A stretch of 64,000 bases of DNA from Haemonchus contortus (Eukaryota; Nematoda; Chromadorea; Rhabditida; Trichostrongylidae), in assembly GCA_000469685.2 (NCBI GenBank), contig LS997564.1:30036959-30100958 (forward strand), read 5' to 3'. The translations under genes and the position numbers were made by a program. The notes beneath the pieces were generated by a model. The model was given only the letters and a program-made list of their open reading frames with translations, was not told the origin of the DNA and searched no databases. Shown in pieces: positions 1 to 9,500 of this stretch (positions are counted from its first letter, which is position 1; each line of letters opens with the position of its first letter).

Positions 1-300
1 TTAATCTATGATTTATTCATGTGTTTGTCCCGAAAAAGAAGTCAATGCTCAGTTTTAGGTGAGACTTTTACAAAGTTTGGAAAATCTTTGCTGAAATAAA
101 CCTTATTTGCTCCGATCATGGACCAAGTTGTTTGTGGAAGTCTTAATGTTTTGTCTATTGAATAAACACAGAAAAATAGTAAAAAGTCGCGATCTCGCAA
201 AAAAGGAGTGGTGACAAAACCTTGACGCGCATGCGCGTCACTCGGTCCCTCGCGGTCTGCAAAGCTTGACGTGCATGCGCGTCAAGATGTCGTCAATGGG
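1..300 (-). mobile_element. piggyBac-like element, end only (mirror copy)
   Basis: Mirror image of 4210-4509. It ends with GTCGTCAATGGG at 289-300 followed by TTAA at 301-304, the usual piggyBac-type terminus and target. Subterminal palindromes of the type TTGACGCGCATGCGCGTCAA lie at about 221-240 and 268-286. The rest of the element lies left of the window. Confidence 0.6.
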
Positions 301-742
301 TTAAAGGCGAGCTAGACCCTCTCGATATTTCCAGTCGTTCTTTTACTTCCCAGGCAACATAATCCCTCATTCTTTCGATACTCAGGTGTCATTTGCCTTC
401 AATTTGTTGGGAAGTCTCAGTTGTGAAAAGGATGAAGCACATCAACCGAAGAGCCGTTATCAGTAGAGAGAAAAAAGCCCGAGGACAATGCTGGTTTCTG
501 CTTTTTCCACGCTGTGGCCTTTCCGTTCAAGTCTGTGTAACTTATCTTGAGGAACCTGTAACTGAGCGTCCCTCCTGACACATTTACCAGCTCCTTTCTT
601 CCCGAAACTGTTGAAATCTATAAAATTAGAAGTCAAAATTTTATCACTAATTAGCCACTCAGGAGAAGCAGATGTACAAGTTAGTTTCTAAAATACCGAA
701 CAAAATTTATCGATTAATTTTTGAAGAAAAGTAATCATGAGA

Positions 743-1696
743 GTAATGTTCTATACTGTTTTGCCGTGCAGGTTTGTTAGATGAACCGCTTTATTGGTCA
801 TCGTTTCGACTGTATCGTCATCTTCAGGACCTGAAAATAGTTCGAAGCTCCTGATCTGTAACTTTTTCGACCAAGCGCCCAAACACGCTAGGCGAGTTGC
901 AACAGCACCCGGAAACTCGGACCATGGAAAGCTCCCAGCAAAATGGCCAACCTGCGGTTCCACCAGCGTTAAGTTCCACTCTACATGAACAACAAGGACC
1001 AATGAGAAAGCATTGATGATCGTAAGATAAGAACTATGCGGTGATCTCAAAGCCCACAAAAGGAAATGAATGGAAAGAGTTCACATGTTGAGGCCAAGTG
1101 CTCATTTCGGTTGTTCAACCTTAGATTTTTCGTACGGACATGTAACGCTTCCAATACCTTTCTGGCACCGATCTCATTTTCGTAGGCTAGAACTTTACAT
1201 TCAATGTCGAAATCGATGCCTTGGTGTTCTTCTAGTCAGTGCCTCCCAAGTGGTGTGAGTAGACTTCCACGCCTCTTTCCTGCTATATGTTCTTTGACGC
1301 GTACCCCGAGCATCCTTTCCGTCTCACCAATATTTACTTCGTCATAGGCTGAACATCAAAGTTGATAAACCGTCATTCGCTGTGTACAATCTCCGTCTCT
1401 TCCAAAAGGACAAATGACGCAGTTATCCGTAGCACATGCACGGTCGCACAGCCCATTGCGGATTAGTTAGGTTTATCTAGACAACATCATTGGCCAAATC
1501 CGCTCGTGCTATGTATTGTCGGATTTCTGCGCTAATTTTGTCTGAAATAAAAGGAAGTCGGAGATACACAACATTTTCAGGATTTTTTGGAAAATGCCTT
1601 TGTGAGCCTGATCTTCCGTGTGTCCCATAGCCATTCAACTTTGCAATCTTAGACGCTAGTTTACGTGACTCCTACCGTAACAGTATAGAACATTAC
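743..1696 (-). mobile_element. Penelope-like fragment with 18-base terminal inverted repeats (left arm)
   Basis: Mirror of 2814-3767. The ends are the inverted repeat GTAATGTTCTATACTGTT (743-760 and 1679-1696). The minus strand carries remnants of a Penelope-like linker and GIY-YIG endonuclease (about 1030-1580). Frames are broken. Its presence in both arms places the insertion before the inverted duplication. Confidence 0.65.
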
Positions 1697-1869
1697 GAAA
1701 AATGCCCAGGTTTCAAGAAAACCGAACGTGGAATTTGTTAATCATCAGGGGATAACATCCACCAAGAAGGCCGATTAATACCACGGACAATAAGGAATAC
1801 GAAGAGAGGAACAAAGGAAGGAACAATATACTGCGGCTTTTGAGAAGACGTTTCTGCTCTCATGTTTTC

Positions 1870-2146
1870 TAGGGCTTTGATAGTACAGCCACTCCGGAAA
1901 AATACGTCTAAAAGAGTTTGTATTGCTAAGCAGAGCCTGCAAAATGAGCAAATGATCACGGACATCAACTCACTTGCAGTTCATGTTACTGTGGTGTTCC
2001 CAGAGGTTCGCTCTAGGATCAAAAACTTCAACTGAAGTATGGTTATCTCCACCGATGGCATACAACTTTCCATTGGGTGCAGCCAGTCCCACCTGAGAAC
2101 GACACAATTTCTCATTAACAAAAAGAGATCTCGAGAGTACAAGGGA
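1870..2146 (-). pseudogene. Kelch-repeat exon fragment, left-arm copy
   Basis: Minus-strand mirror of the right-arm Kelch exon. It encodes a Kelch blade with the motif NGKLYAIGG followed by VEVFDP, resembling the last blade of KLHL20/diablo proteins, and then the start of the terminal exon with a frame break. It is cut off at the palindrome spacer, so it has no upstream exons and cannot make a protein alone. Confidence 0.7.
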
Positions 2147-2242
2147 GTGAAACGAAACGAAACCTTAACCGCTCAATGTGCTGATCGACATCGTGTATAG
2201 TTGCTTTAAAATTACCGTAATTGAATTTCGAATTGTATGCAG

Positions 2243-2640
2243 TAGGTGGATACAACGAAAATTCACACATACTGAGCTTTGCTGAGAAGTACGATCCTGA
2301 ACTAACAAGTGGACCTCAGTGGTTGATATGATCTGTACCCGAAATGGTGTAAGACAGCTTCATTCCCTTGTGCTCTCGAGATCTCTTTTTGTTAATGAGA
2401 AATTGTGTCGTTCTCAGGTGGGACTGGCTGCACCCAATGGAAAGTTGTATGCCATCGGTGGAGATAACCATACTTCAGTTGAAGTTTTTGATCCTAGAGC
2501 GAACCTCTGGGAACACCACAGTAACATGAACTGCAAGTGAGTTGATGTCCGTGATCATTTGCTCATTTTGCAGGCTCTGCTTAGCAATACAAACTCTTTT
2601 AGACGTATTTTTCCGGAGTGGCTGTACTATCAAATCCCTA
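2243..2640 (+). pseudogene. KLHL20-like Kelch 3' exons (spacer and right arm)
   Basis: Two Kelch blades are readable. The spacer (about 2233-2330) gives LYAVGG then LSFAEKYDP. An exon after a CAG acceptor (about 2418-2536) gives [20 protein letters not shown] and a tryptophan-containing end, followed by a GTGAGT donor. The terminal exon (about 2609) should end in GVAVLQKP and a stop, as it does at 31250-31291, but has lost a base here. No BTB or BACK exons lie nearby. The family acts as substrate adaptors of cullin-3 E3 ligases. This fragment is a dead copy carried in the palindrome. Confidence 0.75.
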
Positions 2641-2813
2641 GAAAACATGAGAGCAGAAACGTCTTCTCAAAAGCCGCAGTATATTGTTCCTTCCTTTGTT
2701 CCTCTCTTCGTATTCCTTATTGTCCGTGGTATTAATCGGCCTTCTTGGTGGATGTTATCCCCTGATGATTAACAAATTCCACGTTCGGTTTTCTTGAAAC
2801 CTGGGCATTTTTC

Positions 2814-3767
2814 GTAATGTTCTATACTGTTACGGGAGGAGTCACGTAAACTAGCGTCTAAGATTGCAAAGTTGAATGGCTATGGGACACACGGAAGATC
2901 AGGCTCACAAAGGCATTTTCCAAAAAATCCTGAAAATGTGGTGTATCTCCGACTTCCTTTTATTTCAGACAAAATTAGCGCAGAAATCCGACAATACATA
3001 GCACGAGCGGATTTGGCCAATGATGTTGTCTAGATAAACCTAACTAATCCGCAATGGGCTGTGCGACCGTGCATGTGCTACGGATAACTGCGTCATTTGT
3101 CCTTTTGGAAGAGACGGAGATTGTACACAGCGAATGACGGTTTATCAACTTTGATGTTCAGCCTATGACGAAGTAAATATTGGTGAGACGGAAAGGATGC
3201 TCGGGGTACGCGTCAAAGAACATATAGCAGGAAAGAGGCGTGGAAGTCTACTCACACCACTTGGGAGGCACTGACTAGAAGAACACCAAGGCATCGATTT
3301 CGACATTGAATGTAAAGTTCTAGCCTACGAAAATGAGATCGGTGCCAGAAAGGTATTGGAAGCGTTACATGTCCGTACGAAAAATCTAAGGTTGAACAAC
3401 CGAAATGAGCACTTGGCCTCAACATGTGAACTCTTTCCATTCATTTCCTTTTGTGGGCTTTGAGATCACCGCATAGTTCTTATCTTACGATCATCAATGC
3501 TTTCTCATTGGTCCTTGTTGTTCATGTAGAGTGGAACTTAACGCTGGTGGAACCGCAGGTTGGCCATTTTGCTGGGAGCTTTCCATGGTCCGAGTTTCCG
3601 GGTGCTGTTGCAACTCGCCTAGCGTGTTTGGGCGCTTGGTCGAAAAAGTTACAGATCAGGAGCTTCGAACTATTTTCAGGTCCTGAAGATGACGATACAG
3701 TCGAAACGATGACCAATAAAGCGGTTCATCTAACAAACCTGCACGGCAAAACAGTATAGAACATTAC
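2814..3767 (+). mobile_element. Penelope-like fragment with 18-base terminal inverted repeats (right arm)
   Basis: Bounded by GTAATGTTCTATACTGTT (2814-2831) and its reverse complement (3750-3767). Sequence on both sides matches the continuous Kelch 3' flank near 19600-19760, so this is an insertion. The interior encodes a Penelope-like linker and a GIY-YIG domain; no reverse transcriptase domain is visible. Terminal inverted repeats are not typical of Penelope-like elements, so it may be a DNA element that captured the sequence. Confidence 0.7.
2930..3480 (+). pseudogene. Penelope-like GIY-YIG endonuclease remnant
   Basis: Read across frame changes. First comes a linker segment with SFISDKISAEIR (about 2950-3000). 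Next is the cysteine cluster LCDRACATDNCVICPFG followed by GDC (about 3055-3120), typical of the zinc-binding region before the nuclease. Then IGETERMLGVRVKEH and TPLG (about 3180-3267), the GIY-YIG core with its conserved arginine and EH. Last is a C-terminal part with ARKVLEALHVRTKNLRLNNRNE (about 3345-3410). Penelope-like retroelements use this domain to nick target DNA. Stops and shifts interrupt the frame, and the polymerase is absent. The same remnant lies on the minus strand at about 1030-1580. Confidence 0.7.
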
Positions 3768-4205
3768 TCTCATGATTACTTTTCTTCAAAAATTAATCGA
3801 TAAATTTTGTTCGGTATTTTAGAAACTAACTTGTACATCTGCTTCTCCTGAGTGGCTAATTAGTGATAAAATTTTGACTTCTAATTTTATAGATTTCAAC
3901 AGTTTCGGGAAGAAAGGAGCTGGTAAATGTGTCAGGAGGGACGCTCAGTTACAGGTTCCTCAAGATAAGTTACACAGACTTGAACGGAAAGGCCACAGCG
4001 TGGAAAAAGCAGAAACCAGCATTGTCCTCGGGCTTTTTTCTCTCTACTGATAACGGCTCTTCGGTTGATGTGCTTCATCCTTTTCACAACTGAGACTTCC
4101 CAACAAATTGAAGGCAAATGACACCTGAGTATCGAAAGAATGAGGGATTATGTTGCCTGGGAAGTAAAAGAACGACTGGAAATATCGAGAGGGTCTAGCT
4201 CGCCT
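3768..4205 (+). repeat. Kelch 3' flank repeat (copy 1)
   Basis: Non-coding sequence matching the flanks that follow the Kelch fragments at 20295-20675, 31293-31960 and 56280-56700. It is the same order of short blocks in each place, which shows that the Kelch exons were copied together with their downstream DNA. It is mirrored at 305-742. Confidence 0.7.
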
Positions 4206-4209
4206 TTAA

Positions 4210-5374
4210 CCCATTGACGACATCTTGACGCGCATGCACGTCAAGCTTTGCAGACCGCGAGGGACCGAGTGACGCGCATGCGCGTCAAGGTTTTGTCACC
4301 ACTCCTTTTTTGCGAGATCGCGACTTTTTACTATTTTTCTGTGTTTATTCAATAGACAAAACATTAAGACTTCCACAAACAACTTGGTCCATGATCGGAG
4401 CAAATAAGGTTTATTTCAGCAAAGATTTTCCAAACTTTGTAAAAGTCTCACCTAAAACTGAGCATTGACTTCTTTTTCGGGACAAACACATGAATAAATC
4501 ATAGATTAATCATAAGTAATTAGTAACAAGGCACAACAACTTCAAGAGATTACGTTTCTACGCGACAAGACTTGTGTTTTTTATCGAAACAATCAATCCA
4601 AAATAATTTCCTGAACATACCGCAACGTGTGTTGACCCTTTTTGTTTTTTTTTTCGATGCCCTAGCAAACTCTTGCTCTTTGTACATTGCAGCGTGACTC
4701 TCTACACTCCTCATCCTGTTGATTCCTTTTAGACCTCTAGGTATCTCCTCCAACACATGTCGCATAGAGTGGAAATGATTACTCGAAGTGGAGCCATAAT
4801 CAACATTTAGCAGAGATTGGACCACTTCTAGTTTGAAGTCATTAATCCTGATATTCTTTACCACATCTTTGAACAGCTTCCAAGCGTTTACAACTCCAGC
4901 CATTTTATAGGTGTTGCGTTCGAGATGTTCCTTGTCGTTGATGTTATAAGAATTTGCAATTGGCCAGGCGACTATGTGGCGCACGACTTGTCTGCACTTG
5001 TCTTAGCGAGGCAGTGGAAATTTACATATTCCAGGTTTCACTAATAGCGAGCAAAATTTCTTGCTACTCCCAGTTCTCCCTTTCCTACAGCCTTCTAGGC
5101 CGCTAGGTGGCAATTTCCTGCCTTTGCTTCACATGTGCTTCAAAGCCGTTTCTATATCGCTAAGAGGGAGCAGACAGGCAAAGCACCGCCCTGTCGACAA
5201 GTCTTTTCATTCACCAACATAATACACATTTAATGTTGCCTCACAGCTTTGGCTTCCAAAAAGTGCACCTCGTGGGACATCTTGACGCGCATGCGCGTCA
5301 AGCTGGCTGCGCCCGCCAAAACGCTCATGTCCCACGAGGCCAAAAAATCCAAAACTCGCGCTGTCGTCAATGGG
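4210..5374 (-). mobile_element. piggyBac-like DNA transposon, internally decayed
   Basis: Termini CCCATTGACGAC (4210-4221) and GTCGTCAATGGG (5363-5374), with TTAA immediately left (4206-4209). Both ends carry subterminal palindromes of the form TTGACGCGCATGCGCGTCAA, probable transposase binding sites. The related Kelch flank near 31700-31740 is uninterrupted and reads through a TTAA, giving an empty site. The right-hand TTAA is lost to an A run. It encodes a transposase C-terminus on the minus strand. At 1165 bases it is shorter than a full piggyBac element. Confidence 0.75.
4550..4984 (-). pseudogene. piggyBac-type transposase, C-terminal part
   Basis: An open stretch of 144 codons. The segment VVNAWKLFKDVV followed by INDFKLEVVQSLLNV matches the end of the piggyBac DDE catalytic domain, where an N-A/S-Y/W core is followed by a Leu-Phe-Arg/Lys-Leu helix. 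The C-terminus has cysteines and the motif IDCFDKKHKSC, like the family's cysteine-rich zinc-binding tail that contacts the termini. The catalytic aspartates would lie upstream (higher coordinates) and are not seen. The protein is therefore truncated and inactive on its own. It lies inside matching TTAA/CCC termini, which supports the assignment. Confidence 0.65.
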
Positions 5375-5470
5375 AAAAAAATGTATCAAGACCTTTAGTG
5401 CACGTTGTGATAAAATAGATTCTTCAGGAGGCGGTCACCTTCGTGGGCGAACTTTTCTACAGAGGCTAGA
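5375..5470 (+). repeat. Kelch 3' flank repeat, continuation beyond piggyBac element
   Basis: Matches about 20555-20640 and 31735-31815 (a block beginning GTGCACGTTGT). It resumes the flank interrupted at 4206, confirming the transposon insertion. Confidence 0.6.
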
Positions 5471-5680
5471 TCTAACAGAGCTCGTTCAAACGCCTCATTC
5501 TTCCACACTTTTCTTGTCTCGTTCTCGCCCAGCCTCCTTTTTAACGAATTTTCGAAGCCTTTTTTCACTTCGGGAACACCGATTCGCGCAGTATCTCAGC
5601 CTTCACAGCACCATTTCCCTTCTCGTCTTCCATTTTTCGTCATAATCATAATTACCCAAAATTATCGTGAGCTGGGCCTT
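5470..5680 (-). repeat. Fragment of 555-base MITE (family A)
   Basis: Matches the terminal part of the elements at 19739-20294 and 20676-21214 and ends in the same terminal block (GGGCCTT, compare GTGCCTT). Only one end is present. Confidence 0.55.
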
Positions 5681-5689
5681 TCGATGAAC

Positions 5690-6560
5690 AAACGCGCAAC
5701 TGCCAGCCCGATGATGGTCATACCCTTTGATGGAAGCTCGACAAAAGAAATCTCTTTTTGAGTGAGGAAGGTCTACTGGACGAATGGCGATGTTACCGGC
5801 GTCCAATCGAGCAAATCGATGACCAAATGAAGGAGAGGTGATACAGAATGTGAATGACTAAACCGTCACCCTATATTCAATACAAATTCCTTTGAGAGTT
5901 CGATTTGATGTCTTTTCTGCGGGAAGGAGACATTGATTCATTGCTTTATTTACGATTTCATATCAAAGAGCGAATAACTATTCTGAAATCGTGAAGTAAT
6001 GTCAACTGTCAAAGTCCTCCACTCAGCACTGGAAGATTTTGGGATTGTCCTGAAACAAGGCTTTTTGAATGAGAATAATATTAGAATTTCGTTACTAAAA
6101 TGTTTCCAAATGCTAAAGAAGAATGTGTGCAACTAAAGTGGGAACCTGACCATCGACACATCTCAATTATTTTTCATAAAGCATCTAGAATTCCTAGGAA
6201 AGACGCCCTTACGCATGCTCCCGGAGACAGGATAAGAACACAAAAGTGGCGTGTCTCAAACAAAACGGGAACCGGTTGAATAGTATGGCACCCCCCCCCC
6301 CCTCCGTGGCACCCCAAAGGATGGTTCCCTTGTAACAGTTCTACAGTACAGGTTTCCAGACGAATGCTTATGCTTTTTTCTATTTTGATGATAATGGGTA
6401 TTAGTGGTAAGCCGGGTCCGCCCTATTTAGACTTGGGTCAAAATTATAATCTTTCGTCTATACGCGTTTCTAAACATAGTTGAGGTCGCCTACCCTCCTT
6501 CTCTGCACCCAAGCCCTCAGTCTTGAATAAAAGCGATTTCTCCCCCCACCCCCTCTCTCT
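5690..6560. other. 3' flank of L-domain gene copy 1, no gene seen
   Basis: From about 5830 onward this is homologous to about 34630-35230 downstream of copy 2, so the segmental duplication starts near here. It contains a poly-C run at 6291-6302. No protein could be supported. Confidence 0.6.
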
Positions 6561-9500
6561 CTAATCACATTCTATAAGTATTGCATTGTTGTAGTGAGCC
6601 GGTGTAAGCCGGGCAACCCGACTGGTTATATAAGAAACTAAGGAAATGTAAGAAACTTCACCAGAGCTCCAGCTTCTGGTCAAGCTTTGCTCACCGAAGA
6701 CACAGTCGCTGCAATACTGTTTGATCACGTTTTTCACATTTCTGGGAAGGAGTGAATTGCCGCTGATCACGCCACTTTCAATGCAACCCATCTGCTTACA
6801 AGAGGGGAATTGGATATTCTTCAATTTCATGTTGTCCGTCACAGTAAGAGCCGGAAGGCCTGGAAACATTCGGTTTTCAAGAGTAAATTCTATTAAACCT
6901 GCTAGAAAGACTTTATTTGCCAGCATAAAAACCTACCGCTCTTGCAGGATGTCCATCGCACAACGTGGGGGAACGAAAGGTTTTCGATCGAAGTGTTGTT
7001 TACAATGGCACACATTTTAACTTCACGGGCACCAGAGAACAGCTTGACTATTTGAGGTTCCGTAAATTGTTCACGGATAACGACACCTCCGACGGTAGTG
7101 ATTACTGGGGCTCCTTGGCACATCTCCACGAGTTCTTCGACAGATCCCACGACCGTCATTTCCTTGCATTCTAAAAGATTTATGAAGCCTACTATTATTA
7201 TCAATAGTAGTTCGTAGAGAATCTAATTTTTCGATTATTACTGATTACTCAACCAGATCAGCAGGAACCTCGCTTTTTCCTTAAATAAGAAATTTCAACT
7301 CTGTTATTAAACTTACGGGAATTGCTATGCTGGATATCGCAGAGCGGGCAAAGATTTCTGAGGAAAGCTATTTCACTGGGAGGAATCAGTGGATTGTTCT
7401 TCACAACTATCATTGACTCCACCTCCTCGAATTTTACCAATTCAGGGAATTCCAAGGTTTGCAATTGTGCGTTATCCACAATTGTGATGGCTGGCTGTCC
7501 TACAAAGCACACATGTATATCTCTGAAATACCATCTATTCATATATAAATAAACAAACGGCATCTCAGAGAGCAGAACTATCAAAGGCGTGAATGGAAAT
7601 GCAAAGCAAGAGGAAGTTGGAGAGTAACGCTGATGTTAACCGTTACACACAATCACATTACTCGTATTTTTTGATATAACACTGAAAGGCTTACCAAGTT
7701 TGCAAGGCCGCACTTCCTGAAGGTAGGGGCAGCGTAGACTCTGGTATTGTGAATTTGTTATAACGATACAGGCTTCTATGAAGATAGCTTGAGAGCAGAA
7801 ACTATTCATCTCTTCTTCGGTCACCTCCGTCGATTGTATAGTTACTTCAAAACCTTGTGGCTGTTTAATAATCTGCTGTCCAGCGCATGCCTGCACAAAT
7901 TGTTGAACAGTGAATGGTCCATTACCGAGCCCGCAAGCTGGAAAAATTGTGCTCTTATTTCATTACAACGCCCGATAGATAAGCACCGTTATGTTAGAGA
8001 GGAACCTGGTACGTAGGGTTGTAGGTTGCAGTTGATGCACCACGACTTGATTTGGTTGAGTTCCGTTATAGAAAGCAAAGGGTTCCCTTCAATAACAACA
8101 CCGCTGATGCATTCTTGATTGGTGCACATGGGGAATTGTAGTCTTCCAAGGAAAGGGTTGTTCACAATAGTAAGTGCCGGCTTGTCTGAAATAGAAGGTA
8201 AAAGATTATGGGGGCTTCTCTGTGTACCTGAGTTGCTCTGGTAAAGCCTACCTTGGGCACATGATGTCCATTTAGTCAGTTTCGGGAACACCAGATTTGT
8301 GATCAAAGTTGCTTTGACTACGAGGCACATTTTAACCTCTACAGCTTCAGAAAACAGTCTCTCAAGCAGTTTCTCTGTGAGATTGTATTGCAAGGTGAAT
8401 CCCGGTTCCCCAATGATGACTGGTTGTCCAGCACATCTTTCGACCAGTTCTTCCACACTTCCCAAAAGTTTCCACCATGCGGCATTCTGGAACATAGTTT
8501 CTTTAGTATAATGTTTACATGAATGAAAAGTGTTGCTTTAAGCCGAACTTACTCGAGAAGTCATACTTGATATCACAGAAGGGACAGATCGTTTTCAACT
8601 TAGTGATGGTACCTTGTGGCAGTAAAGGATTTCCAGTCACTATTACTACTTTTTCTCCTTCTGGGAAAACCACCGTCGATGGGATCGAAAAAGTCAGCAA
8701 ATTGACATTTTCAATGATTTCGAATACTGCTCGTCCTGAACTTGCGTGGTTGAATAACTGAGAACTCGTTGAAATGAAATGAAAGGCCACCTGGCTCGCA
8801 TGGCACAATCCTCTCAAGGTAAGGGCATTGAAGACTGGAGAACGTGGATTTTTCTATTACAAGACATGCTTGCATGTAAACGGCGTTAGAGCAGAATCTA
8901 TTCAATTCATATTCTGTGACATCCTTGGAGTAGATGATGATGCCAGGGGAGTTCAATGCCGGCACGATCATTTGTTTTCCTGCGCAAGCATTGACAAGCT
9001 GTTGAACGGAGAATACTTGGTTTCCAAGACCACAGGCTGCAAACGAGTGTTCAGAGCTAATTCTATTCGAACAAAAAAATGATCATCCTTTTAAGATGAC
9101 ATTGGCTGCTTTCACAGTCCACGATTCAGCCCGCGGGCGAGCGAGCGAGTGACCGGTGGCGGCGCCTGCCCCTTGTTCACATCTGGATCTCGGTCGATAC
9201 CGCCGGACGAGTAGTCCTCCGGTCACTCGCTCGCGCGCTCGCGGACTGAATAGTGGGCTATGGAAGCAGCCAACGACAAAGAGAATCCCCAGTAATGGAC
9301 CTGGTGCGAAGTATTCCAAGTGGCAGGTCAGGCAGAAGCTTTGAAGGACATTGATTTGTTCACTTGCGAGATAGGGATTTCCTTGTACGACGATGCTTTC
9401 GATACACTCCTGGCTGCTACAAGCAGGGAAGCTCAGTACTTCTAACTGGGGATTGTTGACGACCACCAAGGCATTTTTTCCTGAATACGAGTAGCTGCAT

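Larger units (their letters stand above)
1..4509. repeat. 4.5 kb near-perfect palindrome (inverted duplication)
   Basis: Every position x in the left arm pairs with 4510-x in the right arm, with only scattered single-base differences and no indel seen. The arms are 1-2146 and 2364-4509, with a spacer of about 217 bases (2147-2363). Each arm holds a Kelch exon piece, a Penelope-like fragment bounded by 18-base inverted repeats, a Kelch 3' flank, a TTAA and the first 300 bases of a piggyBac-like element. The left arm starts at window base 1, so the palindrome may extend further out. It could be a real inverted duplication or a read/assembly artefact. Confidence 0.95.

Noticed and set aside
751..1059. 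A 102-codon frame (mirrored at 3451-3759) as a novel protein
   Set aside because: It overlaps the end of the Penelope-like insert in another frame and is bounded by the element's inverted repeat.
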